DNA from: Pagrus major
Lineage: Eukaryota; Chordata; Actinopteri; Spariformes; Sparidae
Assembly (NCBI RefSeq): GCF_040436345.1
Contig: NC_133216.1
Coordinates: 15,927,610 to 15,991,609, forward strand
Direction: 5' to 3'
DNA: 64,000 bases
Below are positions 1 through 39,343 of the stretch, piece by piece. The notes under the pieces are model-generated. The model was not told the origin of the DNA. It saw only the letters and a program-made list of their open reading frames with translations, and did not search any database. A program made the position numbers and the translations under genes. How positions within the stretch are numbered: the stretch's first letter is position 1; every line of letters begins with the position of its first letter.

Positions 1-28134
<28,134 letters not shown>

Positions 28135-28137
28135 CTA

Positions 28138-28335
28138 TAATATTTCAGCTGGAGGCACCTCTATCAGCTACAGAGCACACGAGTTGACTTGCAAAGAGGC
28201 ATCATGTTCTCTGGTTGACGTGTATTGACGTCAAAGCCATAGGGGTATTTGTACAGGGGGCGGGGCCACGGAGCCGCTCCACACTTCAGTGCCAATTGGT
28301 TGCCAAGACAACCAGACCCACCTCTTACGTCAACC
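28138..28335 (-). promoter_or_regulatory. sik2: sik2 promoter region with CRE cluster, CCAAT and X-box-like palindrome
   Basis: Seen: a perfect palindromic CRE, TGACGTCA, at 28226-28233; a CRE-like TGACGTGT at 28216-28223; TTACGTCA (reverse TGACGTAA) at 28325-28332; CCAATTGG at 28292-28299; and an RFX/X-box-like GTTGCCAAGACAAC at 28299-28312. A GC box (GGGGGCGGGGCC) lies at about 28256-28267. The position directly upstream of the sik2 leader suggests a CREB-responsive, CpG-rich promoter. The transcription start is not determined. Confidence 0.65.
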
Positions 28336-28844
28336 GGTAAAATTGCTATTCTGAAATGTGTTTGCTCGCTCTGCCCTCCTTGATTGCACGCATAGGTAAC
28401 TTTGGAGTTTTTGCCCCGCAGGTGTTAAGCACGCTTTTGTTGGCTGCGAGCTAAAAAAAGAAGAAGAAGAAGAAAAAAAGAAAAATGCAGGAAGAAGAGA
28501 GGGGTTAAATTTATTCTTAATCTAATTGTGAAACTCACCACACTTTTTGCTTGCTTGATAATAATAATGTGCTTTGCAAGAATGCATGGGGGGGAAATTA
28601 AACAAAACTATTTGCTAGGATTTGATATGAAAAAAATGCAAAATCTTTTGCACTTTACAGCACTTTTAGTCACACAATCCAAAAAAAGGCAAGAAGTTTT
28701 TCATAATTATCTTATATTTTTAATATATAACATTATATAATGTAACATGCAGGACCTCATGTGAAACTAGACATTTTAGCAGCCACAAAGACTCTTTGGT
28801 CAGCTACATAACAGCGCCATCTGTTGGCAAAAATAGAAAATTAA

Positions 28845-29051
28845 AGCAAGGCCACACATTTCCTTTTAGAAATACTGCTCTCAGTACAGTAGTACTTGTT
28901 GTGTAATAATATTAATACTAATAATACATTTTATTCATAAGCACCTTTAAAGTCACCCAAAGACACTTTACAAAAGAAATGCCACATCTTACAGGGCCAG
29001 GTGTTTCCTTTTTGAAATACTGCACTCAGTACTGTAGTATTTGTACTTTAG

Positions 29052-29085
<34 letters not shown>

Positions 29086-29250
29086 TATAATAATTATAAT
29101 AATAATAATAATAATAATAGTAATACATCTTATTCATAAGCACCTATAAAGTCACCCAATGACAAAGCAAAAGCAAATAGGCCACACCTTCTAAGGCCAC
29201 ACATTTCCTTTTTGAAATACTGCTCTCGGTACTGTAGTATAAGTACTCTA
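28845..29250. repeat. Direct repeat of about 150-180 bp, 2.4 copies, with TAA/TGA microsatellite
   Basis: Three units carry the block TTTCCTTTT(A/T)(G/T)AAATACTGC(T/A)CTC(A/G)GTAC(A/T)GTAGTA, near 28858, 29008 and 29208. The first two continue into TTATTCATAAGCACCT and AAAGTCACCCAA. The second contains (GATAAT)n and (AAT)n runs at 29041-29121, which account for its greater length. Confidence 0.8.
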
Positions 29251-30507
29251 GTAACACCACTGCTGTACCACTTTCACACAGACACTCCTCTACACATTAA
29301 CACAAATCAAGACACACTTGAATGTACTCATAAAAAAGGATTTCAACCACATTAACTCGCAGCCAAACTTTTATTTGAACACCCAGCGGTTGTTCTCCTC
29401 ATGCGGTGACAGTCGAACACAGAGCAGTGGATTACTAAAGTGGGCAGGCAGAGCAAGCGCTCCGAAGGCCTCCGCTGTCACGCATAGACTTCCTGAATGT
29501 AAGAGTTCCAGATGTGCTTTTGGCATTTCCTGTCTAACATTCTCCAAGAACACACTCAGCCTCTCCTTACTGGGCTTGCCACATCTTTCCAAGACACCGA
29601 CCCAGCAGCCCACGCAGAAAACACTCAGAAAGAACACAGGCTTTTGTGTTCAGTAATATATATCCATGATTAGTTTACAGATTTATATGCTTTTTCCAGG
29701 CAAACACTGATGAATGAGGCCATGACATATTCCAAACTCCTAAAAAGTCAGATCAGTGGGAGGTTGAGTTTCTCACACAGCCAGGTGGAGTCGGGAAAGC
29801 CCACAGCTTTGAGGTTTACTGGGGTCAGCAGAGTTCTGTCATCAGTGTTTCCGCACGGCCTGTCCTGTTCCCTGACATCACAGTCCAAACAGGAAGCCTT
29901 CCACAGGCCTGACACCACTCTTCAGGTTTAGAGAAAAGGGTCAGAATAGTCCTTGAATAGAACAACTCCACTGCCGCAGAGAGCCAACAGGATCTTTTTG
30001 TCCTTGTGTGTCATAATATGATGACGTGATTGGAAAAGGGCTGAGTAGTTTAATTTTGGATTGTTTACAACATGAGTAACCTTGGTCGAGTCCTCAAAAC
30101 TTGCACTTATTGCCAGGGTTAAATGTGCAATCCACCACGCCAGATATAGCAGCACACTGACCTGACTCATTTCCGCCTATTTGAATTCATTAACGCCTCT
30201 GTGAAAGCTGCTGGGAAGTTACAAAACAAGTCAGCGACGTATCGTAATGACAGAGCGCCACCAGAAGGTTGACATTTGCGGTTTTGAGTCAAGTCAACAA
30301 CTATTGGAGGGACTGACAAGATTTTTAGTACACACATTCATCTGTACTTTGGTATTATAACAACTTGTATTCACTTTTCATCTATTTAATACTTAAGTTT
30401 ATGACCAAATATCTGCATAACTAATGATATTTCCACTAGTCTTAGCTGTACTTTTACTGTAGCATGCAAGTACAATAAACTAAGATGGCAAACATGGTAC
30501 ATGCTTT

Positions 30508-31030
30508 AAACTAAGGTCCTTTTAATAAGTGTTAGTTAATAACAAGGCCCTTATAATTCCTTATTAAGTTGCTTATCAACATTATAATGTGTTAATAAAG
30601 CTGTATAAAGTGTATAAGCATCATCTGTATAAAGTGTATAAGCATTATTAATAGCATAAGCATCATTAATAGCATGTTAAGTTAGTGCTTATTAACAGTT
30701 AACCAGGCTTTTTGCAGGCACCAGATCTAAAGCAAGAACAATTCCTTCTTATGGTTAATAAATCTTTTATTATGCACTTATTAACAGTTTTTTTTAAAGA
30801 CTTATTTTTTGTGTGGGGCCTTTATTGGATAGTACAGCTGAAGATAGATAGGAAAGGGGTAAAGAGACAGGATGACATGCAGCAAAGGTGCCCAGCTGAT
30901 ATCGAACCTGCGCCACTGCAGTAAAGACTTAGACAATTAATAAAACATAATAATGTTAATATGCATCTGATAAGGGCCTTATTAAATATTAACTAACACT
31001 TGTTACAAGTACCTTAAAATAAAGTGTTAT
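30508..31030. mobile_element. Inverted-repeat (MITE-like) element with nested SINE fragment
   Basis: The left arm (AATAAGTGTTAGTTAATAAC, then AAGGCCCTTATAATT) is inverted in the right arm (AAGGGCCTTATTAAATATTA then ACTAACACTTGTTACAAG). A SINE-like segment sits between the arms at 30793-30925. A short direct duplication (CTGTATAAAGTGTATAAGCAT) lies at 30601-30645. Confidence 0.6.
30793..30925 (-). mobile_element. Truncated tRNA-derived SINE copy
   Basis: On the minus strand this reads CTGCAGTGGCGCAGGTTCGA, a box-B-like core, followed by TGCTGCATGTCATCCTGTCT and a tail ending in CCAATAAAGGCC. The box A end is missing. It belongs to the same class as the complete copy at 38839-39037. Confidence 0.55.
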
Positions 31031-31125
31031 CCATTATACATGCTAAACATTAGCATCTTAGCATTAGCCTTTGTGAGCATGTTAGCACACTGATGCATTT
31101 AGCTCAAAGCACCACTGTGCTTAAA

Positions 31126-31440
31126 GGAACAGTTCAGCCAAAACTGAAAATTCAGTCATTACCTCCCCCGCCCCATGCCGATGGAAAGTCAGATAAAGTT
31201 GCGTAGTCCACAAAACATTTTTGGAGCTTCACAGCAAAACAGTGTTGCAGCATTTCCCTAAACAACTGAAATAGATGGAGACTTTTTTAAATGTACAAAA
31301 ATAATGAAAAAAACAAAAACGAAATGGCTCCATACAGATTGTCCAACATAATCCAAGTCTCTGGATGCTCTGAGATCCCAAATTGATTTGAAAATATTTT
31401 ATTTACACCCTATTTAAGCCAAAATCTACACTTTACCCAG
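31126..31440. repeat. Dispersed repeat (related to 36862-37081 and 37139-37410)
   Basis: It shares ordered blocks with the layilin intron copies: GTCCACAAAACATT, GGAGCTTCACAGC, CCTAAACAACTGAA, ATAATCCAAGTCTC, GAGATCCCAAATTGATTTG and TTATTTACACCCT. Confidence 0.75.
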
Positions 31441-32156
31441 CAAACATGCCCAGCAAATGAAGTGTGATTATTGTACACTGAATTCCTCCATGCAATGGTC
31501 TGGACAAAATTTGTACAAAAAGTAGCAAAACACTGTTTTAAAAAATTAGACATCTTTTGTTTTTGTTTTAGAGATTTAGATTAGAATGATTTGTGATTAG
31601 AAATGTGATAGGTGATTGGAATTTATAGTTGTCTAGTCTTACTTGTATAGTTAAAGTAGCATGTAGAATAAGAATTACACGTATAAATGCTGTTGCGTGC
31701 CAACACAGGAGTCAAAGAATAAAAAAATAAAACTAAACGGCAAGCTTGCAGGAATATGTTGTCACTACTTGCAGCACCAGTAGTGACAACATACTGAACT
31801 TACATATTGTATCTTTGTTTAAGTCATCTATTTTGTCCTGATGGCTTAAGCCATTATGGTTACTTCCTTTGCACATGGAAAACCTTATGTTTTTTAGATT
31901 TCAGTTTTTCAGAGTTTTTTCTGATTTCCGAGTTTTCTTTCTCACTTAGATGCTGTGACCGAAAGCAACCAGGACATGGCAGCAGAACTGAAGGCTTCAA
32001 TAAAAATGTGACTCCGCAATGCCAGAGACAGGCATGGTGTAAGGACTAGAAGGAGCATACGATCAGTTCCGTTTCTAAGGCAGACATCCACTGGTGCTCC
32101 TGACAGATTTTTTTTTGTGTGTTTATTGTGTTACAAGGATCTATGTGGTCCTTGCT

Positions 32157-32178
32157 CGTCAAAGCCATAGGGGTATTT
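32157..32178 (+). repeat. 22-bp exact copy of sik2 promoter sequence
   Basis: Bases 32157-32178 (starting CGTCAAAGCC and ending GGGGTATTT) are identical to 28229-28250, which overlaps the sik2 CRE. Flanking bases differ on both sides. Confidence 0.85.
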
Positions 32179-32237
32179 AAATCTTAGACTCTTCCTTGTT
32201 GTCTTTTGCTTACCGTGTGTCTAAGAATTGTGTTCCC

Positions 32238-32380
32238 ACTATGCCCACAATAAACCCATAGTGTGCCCAGTTTGCCCACAATAAACCCACAGTGTACCTG
32301 CAGTGTGCCCAGTTTGCCTGCAATAAACCCACAATGTACCCAGCTTGCCCACAATAAACCCACAGTGTACCCAGTATGCC
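32238..32380. repeat. 31-bp minisatellite, about four units
   Basis: The unit is CCCACAATAAACCCACAGTG plus TRCCCAGYWTG. Units start near 32242, 32273, 32315 and 32346. The second unit has an 11-bp insertion by internal duplication (ACCTGCAGTGT). The array produces long but meaningless ORFs on the minus strand. Confidence 0.85.
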
Positions 32381-33461
32381 CACAGAGCTGGCAGCCCACT
32401 GTTGGCCCTGATACTGGAGTGAAATGCAGGCACATGTGGGCCCCATACTATGGGTATACCCAGTGGGTATAATGAGGACCCACAGTGGCCCCAAAAGAGC
32501 ATGTTTGCTGGGATGTTGTACAGCTTTACAGCATGGAATATAACACTGTTTCTACTTTGTAAGAAGTACATGACGGTCCTCTTCCCAAAAGATAATATTA
32601 ATATGTTTATATTTTTAAGAAAATTTCACATATGAGTCTATACTTTTTAAAATTTACTTGAATTCCATGTTTTAAAGCAACATTATGTAGAAATTGGCAT
32701 TTTGTGAGATTTGGTGCCCCCCACAGTTTTTGACTACAACACTACTGCCGTGAATACAAATCCCAGGTCTGTAACAATTTGTCTGACGTAATGTAGGTGC
32801 TAACTACAAACAAAACTCATCACATCATAACAATATTAAGTGTTGAAAACTTGAAGTAAACTGTAATTTCCATGCAATGAAACTTTACTTCAAAACAAAA
32901 TATATTTAATTGATGAGTAACGGTTTTATATTTGAGTTCAATGGTATTTAATTCCCCTGAAATCATATTTTAGTTAAGAAGTAAATGTATTGACTTGATC
33001 ACTGTTAGTTTTCAATCCATTTTTATAACATCTACCTGTCATAATTACAAGTCAGCGCCTGAAGCACATTGAAAAGCATTGCCAAATGGCATATAAAATA
33101 GCATTCCATTATTTGGTTGTTGTGTTTATGCTGTTGTGCGCACGGCAGGGCCAAAATTCTTGTTGTGTGTTTTTCTGTAATATTATCATTCTGATTAATA
33201 GCAGATGGGATGTGGATGGGTGAAATAATACATCTTTGTGTGCATTTATGCACAGCAGCTTAACTATATTTATTATTTAAATCTCTAGACAGACTGACAG
33301 GATCGGTCAGAATTTACTGTTAAACATGTTCTTCAACATGTCCAAAAAGTTACACACACAGTCCAGGTTCATAAAACAGAATCTGAGCTTATGACCCTAT
33401 GCCTCGCAACTGTGCATACATGCATACATACTTGAGACAAACAAAGGAGGAACATGCCACC

Positions 33462-33908
33462 ATGGCTCCGGCAGAGATGACAGATGAGGAGAAGACAGGA
33501 GGACAGCAATGCAGCAATGAATCTACTTCTGCCAACCGACTAAATGTATTGCAGGCGAAGGAGCTGAAGAAAAAGGCAGAGCTTCAGAGCAAAGCGGATG
33601 AACAATGGGCTAACATGGAAGCGGACAAATCATTCCGGGAAGAGGAAATATTGAAGGCTCTAAAGAAAAGAAAAGAAGATATCAGAATTATGGAAGACAA
33701 TATCAACCTGGCAGCTCAAAACCTCGGCGTCAGCAGATGGAAGCCAGTGAGATCAACATTACGTCAAGTTAAGTCAATAAGTGTTGACTCTGCTACAGCT
33801 GAAGAGTCAACACAGGCCATTATAACAATAGTTAAAGAGGCACTATGTAGTTTTGGAGAATACTGCAAAACTGTTCACCTGACTTTCTATCGGAATGAGG
33901 CTGAGTAA
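33462..33908 (+). CDS. Small charged coiled-coil protein, single-exon ORF (uncharacterised)
   Basis: A 148-aa ORF starts at an ideal Kozak ATG (GCCACCATGG). An upstream in-frame ATG at 33399 would add 21 residues but has weaker context. Residues about 30-85 are rich in Lys, Glu and Ala with heptad-like spacing (LQAKELKKKAELQ ... REEEILKALKKRKEDIRIME), predicting a helical coiled coil. There is no signal peptide or membrane segment. An AATAAA at 33998-34003 lies 90 nt after the stop, as expected for a terminal exon. The last ~23 residues overlap a repeat-like block (GCACTATGTAGTTTTGGAGA) also present at 55434, so the C-terminus may be repeat-derived. An alternative donor (CCA|GTGAGA, about 33749) could splice it away. 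The REEEILKALKKRKED block loosely recalls HOATZ, a ciliary protein encoded next to layilin in humans; this is weak and could be wrong. Confidence 0.55.
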   Translation: MAPAEMTDEEKTGGQQCSNESTSANRLNVLQAKELKKKAELQSKADEQWANMEADKSFREEEILKALKKRKEDIRIMEDNINLAAQNLGVSRWKPVRSTLRQVKSISVDSATAEESTQAIITIVKEALCSFGEYCKTVHLTFYRNEAE

Positions 33909-33997
33909 AGGTAGACAATGACTGAATATATCCTCTAAGCACAGCCTCACAGAGCTACAAGCATGGCTGTACATTCTTTGTCTTAGCTAGTTTTAAT

Positions 33998-34003
33998 AAT
34001 AAA
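33998..34003 (+). terminator. AATAAA polyadenylation signal of the small coiled-coil ORF
   Basis: AATAAA lies 90 nt downstream of the stop codon of the 33462-33908 ORF. Confidence 0.5.
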
Positions 34004-34172
34004 ATGATTAAAAACATTTAAAATATATTATAACTTTTTTATAACTCTTGAACCCAAAGGTATGCCATGCACAGATTCAAAATTAGATCAACAATTGAAG
34101 AATTCTCTTGTAGGTTTTGTTCTGGTTCTGGGAAGTTGTAGTCGCAGTACACACATTTTGGGGGAACCCTGC

Positions 34173-34178
34173 TTTAAT
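34173..34178 (-). terminator. layn: Candidate layn poly(A) signal (ATTAAA)
   Basis: ATTAAA on the minus strand lies about 210 nt downstream of the layn stop codon. No canonical AATAAA is closer, so this is only a candidate. Confidence 0.35.
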
Positions 34179-34386
34179 TATGCATAATCTGACTTTGAAT
34201 GCTAGATGCTCAGGATGCAGCACTGGAGATACACACAGGTGACAGATATATGTTCAAATAACCCAAGTCCAGCCAACACAGCCACGTGTTTAGTAATCCT
34301 GAACTTCACAGGTAACCAGTCGGTGTACATGCAGAAAAGGATGGAGAACACTGTTCCTCTGTCTAGCTGGGTCATATTCAACAGTG

Positions 34387-37300
34387 TCATCCGTAGATCT
34401 CATTTTCCACCCAACCCGCCTGACCACGGCAGCGCCGGCTCTGAGCTTTAGAGGTCTCATATATGTCATTGGTTACAAAGCCGCTCTCCCTGTCTGCACA
34501 TGACACATTCTCATAATCGTCACACTGGGAGTCCGGGGAAGGAGCACGGGGGTACTTTGTCATGATGTCTGCTAGCATGCTGCTGTCCAGAGCAGTGTGA
34601 GGCAGTTTGGTAACGTCACTATAGGCATAAGGTCCTGGAACAGCATAAGGTGAAGCTGTTGTTGACATCCCTGGTTTTGATCTGCTGGGATGGCTTTGTG
34701 TTTCTGTCTTCCTCCTGAATATAAAAGACAAAGGATTAAAGAGCCCAGAGGGGTCATCACAACGTGGTTTAATCATCAGTGAAATTACCATTTAACACCA
34801 AATATGTGAGAAAATGCATTTCCCTACTTGTCTAACCACAAACCTTTCTAAAGCCAACGATACCCTGAGGAAGTGTGTGCTCACATTGGCCAAAACTGAA
34901 TAAAAGCTGTATTTATGTGCCCTATCGATAAATAAATATTCCACAAATGCATTATATATAGATATTCTGCAACAAAACCACATTATCTCTTCTAAAATGC
35001 TTCTTAATATGTCATTCCACTGCACTGCCTCCAGAAACAAAAAGTTTTATATTTGAAGTATTGAGTATTTGTACATGATACATTTTTTTAGCTTATACTT
35101 TACCTCTTAGCATGATGTCTGTAGCAGAAGAACCCAGCAGCTGCGAACATGAGCAGCAGCAGAGCAGGAATAGTTGCACAAAGGATGTAGGAAACATAAA
35201 GGGTGTTGTCTGAGAGAGATACTGCAAAGGAAACATTATTACTTGGCATGACTTCTTTTGAGATGACGTTTGAATATGACTTTTGTCCTTAAATTGCCGC
35301 GGGCCATATTTACAAGGTGGCCATTTTCCTCTGACGTAGAGGTTAAAACAACATATTTAATAACCCATTAGCTCTTAGCTAACATTACCTTTTGATAACA
35401 TCCAGTGTGTTTCACTTCTGGGTTTAAATGAATGTGTCCGAGATGTGCAGATAGTTTAGAATTAATTTACAACATTTTTATCGTAGCGTGTAAAACTATC
35501 AAATGGTAAGGTTAGCTGGGTTGGATGCTAACATTGGCTGTTGTTTAAGAAGCTAATGGGTTATCAAATATGTTGTTTTACCCTAAAATACTGCCCGATG
35601 TCACTCAAAATTTTCATGATCCATTGTCTTCTCAAGTACTGATCTATCAGGAAAAAGTGAAATGACAGCAATTTGTCGGATTCCCTACATTTATGCGACT
35701 TGCAACCTGAAACACAGCCGTACAACATTTGAGCTTCCCACCCTGACCGTGATGTCAGAGGAAAATGGCCGCCACGTGAGTATGGTCAGTGATTCTGTTT
35801 CTACTTAAAACACAAGGTTTCAGTATTAACTCTAAATATCCAGAGGTCTTTTTTCTTTTCTCACCTGATGACTCGGGTAGTCCTATATTTATCCTCTCGT
35901 CACTTTCTGTAGGCCTCGTTGAGAATATGTTTGGCCTCAGAGTTGGAACTGGAGCAGGAACTGGAGAGATCAGAAAACAAATAAAACATCATCAGTTGCA
36001 TATGAGGAGAAATAAAACGACAAATGAGATTGTTTATCTAATCATAGTATATTTTAACTAATTTCTTCAGAAAGAAAACAAGATTTGAAATATTCAAATT
36101 ATTATTTATAATAAATTCCATGTATTGTGCCTGCCTGTTTGAATTTACCTGTTTAAATGTCTTTGCTGTTGGATGATGTGGTCACATGCACCTCTATGTG
36201 AATGTAGCTAAAGTATCTAATTTGAAGTCATACACCTTTCCTTGAGTCTTGCTATGAGGAGAAATACATCATACACGTACTGTACTGTGACACATGTAAT
36301 CTACAGATTATACAAAGTAAACAAACCGTCATACAATGTATATTTTGACCACTAGAGGTCTTTATCACGACAAATGCGACGTTTAAGGAAAGTGATAGAA
36401 GTGAAGTGAAAAAGTAGTGACGTAGTGGTTTAGTCTGGCTTCTTAATCTAAGTATAAACACATCTGCAGTCACTTGTTATCTGTATCCCACAGAAACGTC
36501 ATAGACAGTATGTGTTGGGTGGTCAAGGGCATGTTGTACCTGCATGTGCTGTGTTCCTTTCCTCAGTAAATACTGGTACTTTTACTGCAAAAGATGAAGA
36601 GAAGCAAGAAAGTTCACACAAATCAGCAATTCAACCATCTTCAAAGAGAGCACATCTGTGTAAAAGTATGTAATGAATGCTGATTTACCCAGCTAATAAA
36701 AAAAGAAGATGATATACTTAATGCATTAAAAAAAAGTTTCAGATCTGAAGTAGAAAGAGAAGACAAGAAACAACAGGAAGAACCATTAGATCAGAGAGAG
36801 GAAGTAAAATGAATGAAAGTTCACAGCTTAAAGATTGAAAAAGTTAATAATATAATCTAGTTTCTTGGTCCACAAAACATTCCTGGAGCTTCACAGCGTA
36901 ACAGCATTTTCCTAAACAACTGAAGTAGATGAGGACTTGTTTTAAAATGGAAAAAAAAAACACTGAAACTTAATAAATAAAATGGCTCCATAAAGCTCTT
37001 TCGGCGTAATCCAAGTCTCCAGAAGCCCTGAGATCCCAAATTGATTTGAAAATGCATTATTTACACCCTCAACACGCAATCAAGTTTGTTCAACCACTTC
37101 AGACAGGGTGTCTGACTTTTAGCCTTGCAGCTATGGTGAAGATTTCAACTTCAAAAAGGGTGTAAATAACGTATTTTCAAATCTATTTGACTTCTGGAGA
37201 CTTGGACTACCCCAGATGAACTGTATGGAGTCATTTTATATTTTATTTTGTTGTTTTTTTATGTTTTAGAACTAGTCCCCATCTACTTCAGTTGTTCAGA

Positions 37301-39299
37301 AGAATGCTGTGGTGCTGTTTTGTCTGTGAAGCTCCAGAAATTTTTGGTGGATTATGAAACTTCTCCTGATTTTCCATCGACACAGGATTGAGTAGATAAT
37401 GACAGAAATGTATTTTTTGGTGAACAATACATTCATTTCCGAATAAATATATAAGGTATACCCTAAACACAGGCTGATATATCATTTCAGGTTGCCAGGA
37501 CAACAGTAATCCAGGCCAGCAACATAAAAAAAACTGCACATTACTTGTTTGGTGCTCGCTGTTGACAGCAGTGCCCACATTTTAGTAATGGACTTCGGAA
37601 GATAAAGTTCAGATTTTGTGGATTCAAGAACCAAATAAAACCAAAATGTGTGCTATATGTCAACAATTCCCAGCACTGGGCAGCCAGATACAACAGCGCA
37701 GTGTCTGTGATCTAGCGGCTCACCTTCTGGGTATTTGCACACGTAGTTGTTCTTGGAGTTGCAGTTGTCATCATTCCACTGGAACAGGAAATGACCTTCT
37801 TCGTCAGGTGGTGCAGAGGGCTGGTGGTACAGAACCGCACACATTTCAGCACCACACGATGGCTCATCCCAGTGCCAGTTCCTACAGCAAATAAGACGCG
37901 CAAGTTTAGACTTGAATCATGTCTAAATATGCATTTTACTGTTTTGCTTTGTGTTTGAATTTCCCAAATTTCTGCAAAAGACTATAGACATTCCATCACT
38001 CCCACACAAGCATCCCTTAATCCAATAATCGTTTCCAAGTCGCAACTCACTACGGCCTCCTTTTTCTTTCCTCTTTCTGTGCACTCATGGAACATTGATG
38101 AAACATTCATACAAAAAGAGCGAGATGCTGAAAAAACTGAGAAAGACCTGTACTTAGCCGTGCTTCCATCCACCCAAAAGTACTGCGAGGGGCACACTGG
38201 GCTTACTGCCCCGGCCCTGTGGTGGTGTGGGCTGCGACGTAGCCCAATCCAGAAGTCTCCATCTCCAGCCTGCAGCTGTCGTATGAACCTCTCCACCAGT
38301 TGCTGCTCGCTTTCCCTCTCGATGCTGAGCAGCTCGCCACCATCCAACCAGCAGGCCTGCCTGGCATCTTCAAACGTCAGTCTCCGCCTACTGTCCTCGA
38401 TGTAGGACACCTTGTAGCATGGGCGCTCTGTCCCACGCCGACAGATCTTTTGGCCTGGAGATAACAGGGAGATAACAATATGGTAAGTGCAGGGGTTCTT
38501 TTTGTTTAGTTTTCTGAAGACTTCCTGTTGCACCAGTGTTACAGTATCATGGACAAATTAGGAACCTGAATATTTTGCCAACGTCTGGTCACATTTTCCT
38601 GCAACGTGGGTCGAGTAAACCATATGGTAGTGAAATTACAGTATAAAACCTATGTTTTAAAGGGCTTTAAAAAGTTTTTTCTCGACACTGGTCTTGTGCC
38701 AATCAAAATAGCTTTGATGCTGTGTTGCACTGTGACGGACAAGGAAAATAAACATTTAAAATATGTGAGGCTAAAGTGCAGTGGTTTGCTGAGGTGGCAC
38801 AATGAGTAGGTTGTAATCGACTGAAATGTGTTAATTATTATTTTCAAGTATTTCTTTGGCTTTTCATGGCTTAATTGATAGGACAGCTTAGAGAGATGAC
38901 AGGAAACGGGATGCGAGAGGGAGGATGACGTGAGGCAAATGGCTGCAGGTTGGAATCGAACCCTTGGGTACTGTCGCGAGGACAAAGCCTCTGTACATGG
39001 GACGGATGCTCCACCAACTGAGCTACTGGGTCGCCAAGAAATGTGTTAATTATGACTTACTACAATTAATTTTTATCGTCTAAAGGCACGAGTGATGTAT
39101 ATACATGAGGTATGATACATATATTTTCAATTATGACAATAAAGTGACTGACAAATGAATTAAAGCTGTGGTCCCCAACCCTTTTTTTTTTTGCTTGTGA
39201 CTCCTTAAAGGTCCAGTGTGGTTGCAGATCACAACCAACTCATCTCATCTCATCTCATCCTCTCCTACAGTGGCCGCTAAAAACACAAAAAACAAGAAA

Positions 39300-39343
<44 letters not shown>

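Larger units (their letters stand above)
28336..33398. other. Intergenic region between sik2 and the small plus-strand ORF; repeats only
   Basis: It contains a three-fold direct repeat (28845-29250), an inverted-repeat element with a nested SINE piece (30508-31030), a dispersed repeat (31126-31440), a 31-bp minisatellite (32238-32380) and a 22-bp copy of sik2 promoter sequence (32157-32178). The 29300-30300 stretch shows no repeat or coding signal I can support. Confidence 0.6.

Noticed and set aside
32184-32571. Repetitive protein on the minus strand (GLLWANWAHYG-type units), or a CRISPR-like array
   Set aside because: It comes from the 31-bp minisatellite. Units are adjacent with no unique spacers, and several frames are open, which argues against coding.
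38952-39035. tRNA gene on the minus strand
   Set aside because: Box A and box B are present, but the head continues into a SINE body and the whole is flanked by a 16-bp target-site duplication, so it is a SINE rather than a tRNA gene.
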